Part shown: positions 29,190 to 37,057 of the stretch, in pieces
How positions within the stretch are numbered: position 1 is the stretch's first letter
Layout of the letters: every line of letters starts with the position of its first letter
IMG/VR virus record: IMGVR_UViG_3300042898_001903
Coordinates: 1 to 38,270 of that record
DNA length: 38,270 nt
Reading direction: 5' to 3' (one strand)
Origin: a virus
Notes under the pieces: generated by a model
What the model was told of the DNA's origin: nothing
The model's input: the letters and a program-made list of their open reading frames with translations, nothing else
Databases searched by the model: none
Made by a program: the position numbers and the translations under genes

Positions 29190-31325
29190 ATGAGTTACAT
29201 AATTAATAGTACAAATCCGTTTGTTAGTATAAAATTAACAGAAAAAGGTAGAGAACAATTGGCGTTGGGCCAACTTAACTTCACATATTGGAGCATAGGC
29301 GACTCTGAAATAAATTACAACAGAGAAGCGGTAGTTGACGCAAATCCAACTGACGTAACATTATCAGCTACTAGCAAAGTAATGAGACCATTTGATAGAC
29401 AACCCAACATAAAGTATTTTATTGCTCCAAGCAACGCAACATCTCATTACCAAACTTTAAATGCTGGTAATATGAGCGTTGTTAAAGCAGTTGTTAATAA
29501 TGAAGCTACTGAAAGAGGGTTTTTTGATAATAATGTAACTGGTTTTACAACTTCATTGGATGCAACACTTACCCCATATTTTGAGTCGGTACCAAATTCA
29601 AACTTTATTGGTGGAACAGGTTTAGTTTTATCAAGTACTACTAGTATTTCGGTTGGTGACTACATGTTGGTTAAATTGACCAATGGTTTGGTTGGTACTT
29701 TATCATCAGATGACACAACAGAAGCAATCCCTAACTTATGGTTTCAAATTCAATCTATTGAAAGCCCTATAGTATTTGTGGATAGAAATCTACCTAATTA
29801 CTCAGCGGATTCAGCATCATCTGAAATTATAATTTACAAAGCTGGTGAAATCTATGATACAATTGCAACAGGAAATACAACAGCATATTGGGATACTGGA
29901 ACTCTTTCATTTAATTCAAACATAAACATTACTTGTCATGATGTACCAGTTTGGAACATGAACAATGTTTGGTGTGAAAACATGGTTGGTATGAGTGCTA
30001 ATACAGCATATGAAGATTATACAAAGTTTGGTTCTTATCCGTATTTGGGTACAAAAAATCCTTATCTTGAATACTTGTGTGAAAGCACTGGAACATCAGT
30101 TAATTTTAACTGTAACGGTCCTGGTATTAGTTATCCAGATGATGTAACTAAATCCGTTTCAATTATTCACTATACAAATAATGCTATTTCAAACCTTTAC
30201 GGTGAATTTTTATATGTTGATGCAACCAATAGCAAGATGGTTAAATTACACATACCTAACTTGATGTATCATAGAAGTGGTTACGCTACCAATAGTGGTA
30301 CGACAATGGGTATGACATTTATTGCTTCTGGCAGTACTCAATTACTTGGAACCAGCGATATTGAATATATTGATTTGGTTGAACACCCAGATTTGATTTC
30401 AAGTGCCAACACAACCACAATGGTTGTGGGTAAAGTATTCCCACAATTAAAGATGATTGTTATTCATGATGATGAAATCATAGCAGCAATGTCTTACAAA
30501 TCAAACAGAAACTGGACACTTCCAGCTTTGGCTGCGAATATTCAATCACCATCTGGTGGTACCTCTACAGGTGTTCTACAACCAAATGAAACAATTTATT
30601 TAACATATAGCCTAGAAAACTCAGCAGCAACTGGATTAACTAGCAGCTTGCCTTGTCAAGAATACATCAAAATCACAAACAACACTTCAGCTGCAAAAGA
30701 TGTTGTGTTTAAAATAAATGAAACTGATTTATTACCATACATGCGTAAAATTGAGAGTGCTTCATATGATGGTTATGGATTTTATGCGAACACATTCAAA
30801 TTGTTGTATCAAATAATGTCAGACACAACAACAAGACCAGATTCTGGTGCTTGGAAATCATATGATTTCACAACAAATGCTATAACAACAATTTCTGGTC
30901 AGACAATTGACCCTAAATTATTGGAAAATCAAACACCTACAACAACAGGATTTGTATTAGACAGTCTTAAGTATTCTGCGTCAACAACATTTGATTTGAT
31001 TCCTTTGCTTAATATGCCTCCTAACAACCAACCAAGTTATTTACAATTCGGTGATGAAAGATTTTTCTATGGTAATTTGGAAACATATATTGGTGCTACA
31101 ATCTATAAGACTATATTTGATATTAGAGTCAATTCTAGTCAATTTAACGCTACTACCAATCCAACTAGAAGCCAAGACTCGACTACCAACCCACCAGATA
31201 TTAGAATAACTGATGTTGGTGTTTATGATTCAGCTCAAAATTTGGTTTGTATCGGTAAGCTTAGCAAACCAGTTCTTTTGACAGCTGGAAATACAATAAT
31301 GCTTGAGTTGTCTATGGACTTTTAA
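29190..31325 (+). CDS. Large tail fibre-type protein (paralogue of the next gene)
   Basis: 711 residues. The N-terminal segment (SIKLTEKGREQLALGQLNF followed by YWSIGDSEINYN) is shared with the downstream protein and with many phage tail proteins whose N-terminus has 'LTxxGRxxLxxG...GDS'. The C-terminal ~45 residues (DIRITDVGVYDSAQNLVCIG) also match the downstream protein. The middle ~550 residues are unique, with beta segments and Cys-containing loops (CHDVPVWNMNNVWCENM), and are probably the variable or exposed part. It is preceded by two copies of the recurrent GATATTTATAA motif, so it may head its own transcript. Likely a tail/fibre structural protein. There is no signal peptide or membrane segment. 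Confidence 0.75.
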   Translation: MSYIINSTNPFVSIKLTEKGREQLALGQLNFTYWSIGDSEINYNREAVVDANPTDVTLSATSKVMRPFDRQPNIKYFIAPSNATSHYQTLNAGNMSVVKAVVNNEATERGFFDNNVTGFTTSLDATLTPYFESVPNSNFIGGTGLVLSSTTSISVGDYMLVKLTNGLVGTLSSDDTTEAIPNLWFQIQSIESPIVFVDRNLPNYSADSASSEIIIYKAGEIYDTIATGNTTAYWDTGTLSFNSNINITCHDVPVWNMNNVWCENMVGMSANTAYEDYTKFGSYPYLGTKNPYLEYLCESTGTSVNFNCNGPGISYPDDVTKSVSIIHYTNNAISNLYGEFLYVDATNSKMVKLHIPNLMYHRSGYATNSGTTMGMTFIASGSTQLLGTSDIEYIDLVEHPDLISSANTTTMVVGKVFPQLKMIVIHDDEIIAAMSYKSNRNWTLPALAANIQSPSGGTSTGVLQPNETIYLTYSLENSAATGLTSSLPCQEYIKITNNTSAAKDVVFKINETDLLPYMRKIESASYDGYGFYANTFKLLYQIMSDTTTRPDSGAWKSYDFTTNAITTISGQTIDPKLLENQTPTTTGFVLDSLKYSASTTFDLIPLLNMPPNNQPSYLQFGDERFFYGNLETYIGATIYKTIFDIRVNSSQFNATTNPTRSQDSTTNPPDIRITDVGVYDSAQNLVCIGKLSKPVLLTAGNTIMLELSMDF

Positions 31326-31339
31326 AAATATTAATAAAA

Positions 31340-32542
31340 ATGGGATTTAATACAACAGCAAATACAATTACTCTTACAGCCAAGTTAACACCTATTGGCA
31401 GACAAAGACTAGTGTCTACAAATAACGCATTGATTTCATCATTTTCATTGGGTGACTCAGATGCCAACTACAACGTACCATTAACTTTAACTACGGGTCA
31501 AATACCAGCAGAAGCTGGTGAAATTGGTTCAAACGCATCTGTTAGCAACAGCACAACTGTAAATGCAGCAATAAAAAGCAAATTGATAATCAATAGTAGC
31601 GGTTTGTTATCAAAACCAGTTGAAACTCAATCTACATTGATTTCTATTCAACAAATGTCAAATGGTTCAACCAGCGTAAGTGGTAGCAATTTATCTCAAG
31701 TTGTTATCGACAGAAATGATTATAACACAGATAGTCTTGTTAATCTATTTTATTCTTTTGGATTACCATTGAATTCTACTCAAGACTATACATATACTGG
31801 TTTAACCTATGGAAACGGTGGTTATTCAGATACAACATTAAGTGGTTTGGCCCAATCAAAAATAATTGTTCTTGGTATTAAAAATACAACTTATGGTGAA
31901 TGTTTGGATGGTAAAACTATAAAACTAGAATTACCAACATCAGCCACTACTTACAACATTTATAGCACATTCCAAAACAAAGGGACTTCACCAAGTGTTG
32001 AAGATGCCAACATTATAGAAACATCAGTGGTTACGTCTGGTATAGATGCTAATATAGCTTTGTTGTTTTCTGACAGTATCATGACACCTAATGGTGGTTC
32101 TGGTTCTTTATCATGGGCCACTGGTTACAATACAACAAGACCATTTAGCAACAACGCTAAACAATTTTACAATTTACAAACAGATTCAAATCTAGGTTTG
32201 TCAGCTGATACTATGGTTGGTATTGCTTATTTGGACAAAGGCTTTATTGTTATTACACATCCACAAATAGTTGCTGATTACGATTCAATAACAGCAGCAG
32301 CTGCGGTAGTAACGTTTGACAGCGTATCAACAGCTGTATTTCAAAACATAACATGTATTGCTGGTAGAGGTGAATTTGGTGGTTCAACCAATCCAACGTT
32401 TGAAGCTTCTGACGTACCTAGAATTAGTGAGATTGGTTTGTATGATAACTTGGGAAATTTGATTGCCATGGGTAAAACAGACCGTCATGTGACCAAGAAT
32501 GTAAATGAGTTTAAAGCATTTAACGTAAAAATTACGTTATAA
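31340..32542 (+). CDS. Tail fibre-type protein, shorter paralogue of the preceding gene
   Basis: 400 residues. The N-terminus (LTAKLTPIGRQRLVSTNN then FSLGDSDANYN) and C-terminus (RISEIGLYDNLGNLIAMGK) align with those of the 711-residue protein at 29190, and a segment 'IVITHPQIVADYDS' matches its 'IVIHDDEIIAAMSY'. The middle part differs and is smaller, so the pair look like a duplicated scaffold with different inserts. Thr/Ser/Asn-rich strands make up most of the protein, in keeping with a tail-fibre or collar-type structural role. It ends the tail block; the next gene starts 47 bases later and encodes a DNA enzyme. Confidence 0.75.
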   Translation: MGFNTTANTITLTAKLTPIGRQRLVSTNNALISSFSLGDSDANYNVPLTLTTGQIPAEAGEIGSNASVSNSTTVNAAIKSKLIINSSGLLSKPVETQSTLISIQQMSNGSTSVSGSNLSQVVIDRNDYNTDSLVNLFYSFGLPLNSTQDYTYTGLTYGNGGYSDTTLSGLAQSKIIVLGIKNTTYGECLDGKTIKLELPTSATTYNIYSTFQNKGTSPSVEDANIIETSVVTSGIDANIALLFSDSIMTPNGGSGSLSWATGYNTTRPFSNNAKQFYNLQTDSNLGLSADTMVGIAYLDKGFIVITHPQIVADYDSITAAAAVVTFDSVSTAVFQNITCIAGRGEFGGSTNPTFEASDVPRISEIGLYDNLGNLIAMGKTDRHVTKNVNEFKAFNVKITL

Positions 32543-32589
32543 CCTTTACCTTTGGTAAACCACCCTTAGATTGGTAATAAAAAACATTT

Positions 32590-33249
32590 ATGGGAAAAGA
32601 ATACGAAAATAAAAACTATTTATTAAGCTTGGATGTTTCAACCAGTTGCATCGGTATTGCCTTATTTGAAGATTTAGGAACAAAGGGTGATTTGAAATTG
32701 CTTCACCATGTAAGTCCGAAGGTAAAACCACAACCAGAAAACAAAATGGAAGAACTATTCAAGAAAGTTGAAATCTTTCAAACTGAGTTTTTGAACAAAT
32801 ATGCTGATTTTGGTATTACCAAAGTTATTATTGAAGAACCGCTTCTTCAATCCAACAACGTTTACACAATTGCAACTCTTTTACGTTTCAACGGGATGAT
32901 TTCCAAATCAGTTTACGATACCATAGGTGTTGTACCAGAATTCATATCCTCATATGATGCAAGAAAGTATGCCTTCCCAGAACTAATGGCTATTAGGAAG
33001 TTTAAAAAAGACGGTACTCCTTTACCAGAAAAACAAATAGTTAAAAATACCCCTGTTTTATTCGGTGGGTATGATTTTGATATTGACAAAAAATACGTAC
33101 TTTGGGAAAAGGTAGCTGAATTGGAACCACAAGTAAGTTGGTTCTACGACAAAAACAACAAACTAAAGAAAGAAACCTTTGATACCTCAGATGCTTATGT
33201 AGCTGCTCGTGGTTACATGATGAAGACTGGTTTGTGGAAAATTAGCTAA
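32590..33249 (+). CDS. RuvC-like Holliday junction resolvase (RNase H fold)
   Basis: 219 residues. The motifs of the RuvC/RNase H-fold resolvase group are present: LLSLDVSTSCIGIAL (first Asp D15), KVIIEEPLLQ (E82/E83, second acidic residue), and TFDTSDAYVAARG (D198, D201, last acidic cluster). The 'LDxSTxxxGxA' opening and the 'D-x-x-D-A' ending are the usual pattern. It would cleave branched recombination or replication intermediates before packaging, a role filled by endonuclease VII (an unrelated fold) in T4. The gene is separated from the structural block by 47 bases containing a short hairpin (TTTACC-TTT-GGTAAA at 32545-32559). Confidence 0.82.
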   Translation: MGKEYENKNYLLSLDVSTSCIGIALFEDLGTKGDLKLLHHVSPKVKPQPENKMEELFKKVEIFQTEFLNKYADFGITKVIIEEPLLQSNNVYTIATLLRFNGMISKSVYDTIGVVPEFISSYDARKYAFPELMAIRKFKKDGTPLPEKQIVKNTPVLFGGYDFDIDKKYVLWEKVAELEPQVSWFYDKNNKLKKETFDTSDAYVAARGYMMKTGLWKIS

Positions 33250-33252
33250 TTT

Positions 33253-33284
33253 CTTGTTTTATTAAAAAATATTTCGTACCTTTG
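33253..33284 (+). promoter_or_regulatory. Bacteroidota-type promoter candidate for the primase gene
   Basis: CTTG (33253-33256), 20 bases, TACCTTTG (33277-33284). The -7 box ends 4 bases before the ATG at 33289, so a transcript would start at or next to the start codon. Confidence 0.55.
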
Positions 33285-33288
33285 TGGA

Positions 33289-34248
33289 ATGTCACAATTT
33301 CTATTAGTAGATGTTCTTGAAAGTTTCCTTGGTGAACATAGGAAACATAACGAAGATACAGGCCAAATATCATTTGATTGTCCAGCGTGTTCTGATGATA
33401 AATCTATGTCAGAAGGTGACGGCAAGGGTAATTTAGAAATCAATTACAATTTAGGAAAATTTAGATGTTGGGCGTGTCAAGATGTTAATAACATGCATGG
33501 CCCTGTCATGAAATTGCTAAAACGTTACGCATCACCCAAGAACATTCGTGATTATTTATTGGTAAAACCAGACGCTGATGAAGTTCACGATAAAGAACAC
33601 AAAGAGATTGTAGTTACATTACCAGAGGGGTATAAAAAACTATCCGAATGCACATCTAGGGATTATAAATCAGATATAGCCAAAAGATACCTATATGAAC
33701 GTGGTATTACAGATGAAATTATCAAAGAATTTGATATAGGGTATACTATTAGGGGTAAATACCATAATAGGATTATAATACCGTCATATGATGTTGATAA
33801 AAAACTAAACTATTTTATAGGTAGGTGGTTTTCTAGAGAAAAAACCAAGTTAAAGTACTTAAATCCAGAGGCTGAGAAACAAGAAATCATCTTCAACGAG
33901 GGAAAATTAAATCTGGATGCCACAATTTATCTTGTTGAAGGTACTACAGACCACATTGTTACCCCAAATTCAATACCTTTATTAGGAAAATACCTTTCAC
34001 CTAAGCTTTTGGAGTTATTACACGACCATGCAATGGGTTATATTGTTATTGTTTTGGATGATGATGCATTGGAAGATGCTAAAAATCTTTATAGACAACT
34101 AAATTTTGGGAATTTAAGGAATAGAATCAAGATTGTAAGATGCCCAGAAGGTTATGACCCGTCAAAAATACATGAAAAGTTGGGTGCGAAAGGAATTATT
34201 AAGCTTTTAATGTCTGCAAAGTTCTTAAAAGATTATGAATTAGACTAA
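33289..34248 (+). CDS. DNA primase (zinc finger plus TOPRIM; DnaG/gp61-like)
   Basis: 319 residues. An N-terminal CxxC...CxxC zinc ribbon is visible: CPAC (C31, C34) and CWAC (C60, C63), as in phage primases. The TOPRIM domain has its catalytic Glu in IYLVEGTTDHI (E217) and the DxDxD-type motif IVLDDDALEDA (D257-D259). The region between (residues 110-205) matches the RNA-polymerase-like N-part of the catalytic core (IAKRYLYERGITDEIIKEFDIG, key groups KRYLxxRGI and FDIG). Expected role: synthesis of RNA primers for the gp41-like helicase at 2063. The length is close to T4 gp61 (342 residues). A promoter of the host type lies directly upstream. Its 3' end overlaps the convergent minus-strand gene by 4 bases. 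Confidence 0.9.
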   Translation: MSQFLLVDVLESFLGEHRKHNEDTGQISFDCPACSDDKSMSEGDGKGNLEINYNLGKFRCWACQDVNNMHGPVMKLLKRYASPKNIRDYLLVKPDADEVHDKEHKEIVVTLPEGYKKLSECTSRDYKSDIAKRYLYERGITDEIIKEFDIGYTIRGKYHNRIIIPSYDVDKKLNYFIGRWFSREKTKLKYLNPEAEKQEIIFNEGKLNLDATIYLVEGTTDHIVTPNSIPLLGKYLSPKLLELLHDHAMGYIVIVLDDDALEDAKNLYRQLNFGNLRNRIKIVRCPEGYDPSKIHEKLGAKGIIKLLMSAKFLKDYELD

Positions 34249-34739
34249 CCCATGAAATTTTTTAGTATATCTTGGTCAGAATTGTTTTTAATCATACATA
34301 AATCACCATTTTGATTAGATATACAATCAAAATCTGGGTCGTTTTTTAATTTATCCCATATTTTTGTTACATGTGGGTTCATTCTACGACCTTTTCCAGA
34401 GTATAAATGACCTAAATCATTAATAAGAGCTTTATATATCTTATACCCTAGGCCCAAACCATGTAAATTTTCAGACATGTGTATATGAATTTGATATACA
34501 GTATCCTTTATTACTTGTATATCTATAATAATACCTTTACTAGCTTCAGTTTTAAAAGGAAAGGTAATATCTAAATGGGCAATATTACCACTACCACCCA
34601 AATCTTCAACACCCAAATTGTTCCAACCAACAGATTTGATTGCGTTTATTTCATCTGGGGTCACGTCAATAATTTTAGGTAGTCTAAATGATGGAATATT
34701 TAGAGCTTCGTATATTTTGGATTTAATGAATTTTTTCAT
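34245..34739 (-). CDS. GNAT-like acetyltransferase-fold protein; only minus-strand gene
   Basis: 164 residues on the minus strand, converging on the primase stop with a 4-base overlap. The C-terminal half resembles a GNAT fold: a strand (YQIHIHMSENLHG) then GLGLGYKIYKALINDLG, the pyrophosphate-binding loop and helix of the acetyl-CoA site (normal form Q/R-x-x-G-x-G/A), then a helix and a strand (GDLCMIKNN). The N-terminal ~35 residues (MKKFIKSKIYEALNIPSFRLP) are basic and helical. The substrate is unknown; small phage GNAT-type proteins may modify host factors or be structural, and the call rests on one motif. It has its own divergent promoter region (34740-34796), so it is regulated separately from the plus-strand genes. 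Could be a moron-like accessory gene. Confidence 0.6.
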   Translation of the reverse strand: MKKFIKSKIYEALNIPSFRLPKIIDVTPDEINAIKSVGWNNLGVEDLGGSGNIAHLDITFPFKTEASKGIIIDIQVIKDTVYQIHIHMSENLHGLGLGYKIYKALINDLGHLYSGKGRRMNPHVTKIWDKLKNDPDFDCISNQNGDLCMIKNNSDQDILKNFMG

Positions 34740-34745
34740 CTTACT

Positions 34746-34759
34746 TTTTATAATAAATA
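34746..34759 (-). promoter_or_regulatory. Recurrent AT-rich motif upstream of the minus-strand gene
   Basis: Read on the minus strand this is TATTTATTATAAAA, identical to 2022-2035 (plus) before the helicase gene. It ends 6 bases before the ATG of the minus-strand gene (34739), the same side as the gene start, which strengthens the case that the motif marks gene starts. Confidence 0.45.
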
Positions 34760-34791
34760 CTTGCTACAACAAATAAAAAGTAGTATATTTG
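34760..34791 (+). promoter_or_regulatory. Bacteroidota-type promoter for the PD-(D/E)XK nuclease gene
   Basis: CTTG (34760-34763), 20 bases, TATATTTG (34784-34791), followed by C. The -7 box ends 5 bases before ATG 34797, giving a leader of about 0-3 bases. It also shows why a TTG start at 34761 is unlikely: that codon lies in the promoter. Confidence 0.65.
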
Positions 34792-34796
34792 CATAT

Positions 34797-35582
34797 ATGG
34801 CTAAAATAAAAAAATGGATTGGACCATGTTATCTCGAACCAATCGCACATAAATATCATCATAGGGAAACAGGTAAGATATACAAATCTGTTACTACAAC
34901 ACTGTCATCAATTGAACCTCATTTTGATTCAGAAGCTGTTTCTTTGGCCATAACCAGACAACTAGATAAGGTTAAACAAGAACGTTATATTGGTATGAAT
35001 CAACAACAAATTTTGGACTACTGGCAATTTCTTAATGATGAAGCCAACATTTATGGTACAAGGGTTCACGATATTGTTGAGCGTTATTTATTGGCCGATA
35101 AATGGTATTTTCCAGAAGAAACGGAAGAAGGTGCTTTTGAACAAAAAGTAATTGATGGATACAATGCGTTGAAAATTGATGAAGGTACAAATATGTGGCC
35201 AGAACGAATCCTTTTTTCCGAGCAATATCAGTTGGCTGGTACTTCCGACCTTATCATAGACATCAATGATGTTTTCTTTGATGTTGCGGACTATAAAACC
35301 AATCGTGTATTTAATTTCTTCAATCCTTATGGGTTTGAAACGCTTTATAAACCGTTTGACCATTTGCAAGCTTGTCAGTGGTCAATTTATACTTTACAGT
35401 TGAGTGTTTATGCTTATATGTATGAGTTGGAATTTCCAAATCGTAAGTGCCGTCAAATCTATGTTTTGTATTGGGATAAAGAAAAAGAAGCTTTTGAAAA
35501 AATACAAATAATGTATCTCAAAAAAGAAGCCAAGCAACTTATTGAGATGCACCACTATAATATAATGAGAGATAATGGTTAA
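34797..35582 (+). CDS. PD-(D/E)XK superfamily exonuclease (RecB/Cas4-like)
   Basis: 261 residues from ATG 34797. The nuclease motifs of the RecB/lambda-exonuclease-like group are visible in order: the His in YGTRVHDIVERYL (H91), the first Asp in YQLAGTSDLIID (D151), FDVADYKTNR with D165 and K167 (the D-x-K pair), and the Q-x-x-x-Y motif LQLSVYAYMYE. It could process DNA ends in recombination or degrade host DNA. The gene has its own host-type promoter and overlaps the following Mre11-like gene by 8 bases (ATGGTTAA), so the two are probably co-translated and may act together on DNA ends. Confidence 0.85.
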   Translation: MAKIKKWIGPCYLEPIAHKYHHRETGKIYKSVTTTLSSIEPHFDSEAVSLAITRQLDKVKQERYIGMNQQQILDYWQFLNDEANIYGTRVHDIVERYLLADKWYFPEETEEGAFEQKVIDGYNALKIDEGTNMWPERILFSEQYQLAGTSDLIIDINDVFFDVADYKTNRVFNFFNPYGFETLYKPFDHLQACQWSIYTLQLSVYAYMYELEFPNRKCRQIYVLYWDKEKEAFEKIQIMYLKKEAKQLIEMHHYNIMRDNG

Positions 35583-36387
35583 AAAAATAATACATACAGC
35601 AGATATACACATCAGAACATTCAGACTTCATGATGAATATGAAGATGTTTTTAGGACTCTTATAAAAGACGTTAAAGAGTTGGTAGAGGGTTATGATAGA
35701 GATGAAATAAGAATCGTAATTGCTGGTGATTTGGTTCACCAAAAGATTATTATATCAAATGAACAACTTATATTAGGTACATGGTTCCTAAGAAGCTTGG
35801 AACAAATAGCCCCAGTAGTTATTATAGCTGGTAATCATGACCTGTTGGAGAACAACAAAGACCGTATGGACAGCATTACTCCAATGGTTCAATTTTTACC
35901 AGACGAAAATATCAATTACTTTAAAGAAAGCAAATGTTATTTGGATGATAATATTGTATGGTGTGTTTATTCTATTTTTGAAGATAATCAAAGACCAGAC
36001 ATTGAAGCTGCAAAGGTTGAATTTGGGCCAGACAAGACATATATCGGGTTATTCCACGCACCACTAATCAACGCTAAAACAGATATCGGTTATGAAATTG
36101 ACCACGGTGCTGAATTGGATATTTTTGAAGGTTGTGATATGGTAATGCTTGGTGATATTCACAAGCGTCAATTCTTCAACCACAAAGGCATACATGTTGC
36201 GTACCCTTCAAGTCTTATTCAACAAAATTTTGGTGAGAACGTAAGCAAACATGGATTTCTTATGTGGGACATAGAAAGCAAAACATTTACAGAACATGAC
36301 GTAGAAAATAAACATCCGTTCTATCAATTTAAAATAAAGTCGCTAGAAGACCTAGAGACTGGTTCAGAAAAAATAACAAACAACTAA
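35575..36387 (+). CDS. Mre11/SbcD/gp47-like nuclease domain, lacking the usual C-terminal domain
   Basis: 270 residues; T4 gp47 has 339 and E. coli SbcD 400. The calcineurin-like phosphoesterase motifs are intact: HTADIHIR (D10, H12), IAGDLVH (D52), IAGNHDLLENN (N87, H88), LFHAPL, and GDIHKRQF. The nuclease domain ends with HPFYQFKIKSLEDLETGS and the protein stops 9 residues later. The 'capping' C-terminal domain that binds the Rad50 ATPase is absent here; sequence resembling it is found instead at the start of the ATPase gene at 37661. The stop (36385-36387) lies within the first copy of a 20-bp tandem repeat. Together with the Rad50-like protein it would act in DNA end processing for recombination-dependent replication, as gp46/gp47 does. 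Confidence 0.85.
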   Translation: MVKKIIHTADIHIRTFRLHDEYEDVFRTLIKDVKELVEGYDRDEIRIVIAGDLVHQKIIISNEQLILGTWFLRSLEQIAPVVIIAGNHDLLENNKDRMDSITPMVQFLPDENINYFKESKCYLDDNIVWCVYSIFEDNQRPDIEAAKVEFGPDKTYIGLFHAPLINAKTDIGYEIDHGAELDIFEGCDMVMLGDIHKRQFFNHKGIHVAYPSSLIQQNFGENVSKHGFLMWDIESKTFTEHDVENKHPFYQFKIKSLEDLETGSEKITNN

Positions 36388-36410
36388 TAAAAATAACAAA
36401 CAACTAATAA
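36371..36410 (+). repeat. Tandem 20-bp repeat at the gp47 break point
   Basis: Two exact head-to-tail copies of AAATAACAAACAACTAATAA. Copy 1 covers the gene's last codons and stop; copy 2 ends 2 bases before the ATG at 36413. The second copy repeats the stop signal and the A-rich leader. Such short duplications often mark recombination or insertion edges. Confidence 0.9.
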
Positions 36411-36412
36411 AA

Positions 36413-37042
36413 ATGAAAAATAGATTTAAACTAATTTTATGTGATTTTTCTGAGGAGTTATGTGCGGAATGGAGAATAGCGTTTGCTGAATTTCCAGAAG
36501 TAGAAATAATTTATGGAATATTTGAACACATTGATTTTGATTGTATAAATAGTCCAGCTAACTCTTTTGGGCTTATGGATGGTGGTATTGATGAAGCTAT
36601 CACAATGTACTTTGGTCAACAAATGATGGATAGAGTTCAAGAAATGATACTAGATAAGTACGCTGGTGAACAACCAGTTGGGACATCCGAAATCGTAAGA
36701 GGTACAGCTAATATTAATGATGATAGAATCAGATATGTTGCCCATACACCAACAATGATTATACCAGAATTAATAACCAATACCAATAACGTTTATATGG
36801 CAATGAAAGCTATGTTACTGGCGGTTGAAACACATAATAAAAACAATGAAGGTAGCCCCGAAAAGTTTAGAATAAGAACATTAGTTTGTTCTGGATTGGG
36901 TACTGGTGCTGGTAGAGTACCGTTTAAAAAAGCAGCTATTGACATGGCCAAAGCTTATAGGGTGTTTAAAAATAGACCGAAAACCATATCATGGCCATTT
37001 GCTACAATTAGATATCAATACATAAAAGGTAATAACGTATAA
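36413..37042 (+). CDS. Macrodomain (ADP-ribose-binding) protein
   Basis: 209 residues forming one macrodomain. Visible motifs: CINSPANSFGLMDGGID (about 44-60; the N-S-P-A-N-S-x-G-x-M-x-G-G loop that holds ADP-ribose), FGQQMMDRVQ, the VGTSEIVRGTANI strand, IRYVAHTPTM, and the second binding loop CSGLGTGAGRV (about 163-173) followed by FKKAAIDMAKAY. Macrodomains bind or hydrolyse ADP-ribose, ADP-ribosyl groups or related NAD metabolites. In a phage it could reverse host ADP-ribosylation, neutralise an NAD-based defence signal, or handle NAD products during infection; none is shown by the sequence. The gene lies inside the gp47/gp46 region, just after the 20-bp tandem repeat. Confidence 0.85.
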   Translation: MKNRFKLILCDFSEELCAEWRIAFAEFPEVEIIYGIFEHIDFDCINSPANSFGLMDGGIDEAITMYFGQQMMDRVQEMILDKYAGEQPVGTSEIVRGTANINDDRIRYVAHTPTMIIPELITNTNNVYMAMKAMLLAVETHNKNNEGSPEKFRIRTLVCSGLGTGAGRVPFKKAAIDMAKAYRVFKNRPKTISWPFATIRYQYIKGNNV

Positions 37043-37057
37043 AAAAATAACAAATTT

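Noticed and set aside
32545-32559. A terminator at the end of the structural block (TTTACC-TTT-GGTAAA).
   Set aside because: The stem has only 6 bp with a 3-base loop and no T-tract follows, so it does not qualify as an intrinsic terminator. It overlaps a TACCTTTG promoter-like box without a clear partner.
34761-34796. A TTG start at 34761 for the PD-(D/E)XK gene, giving 12 more residues.
   Set aside because: This stretch holds the -7 box of a good promoter and part of its spacer. The ATG at 34797 is 5 bases after that box and gives a normal nuclease start.
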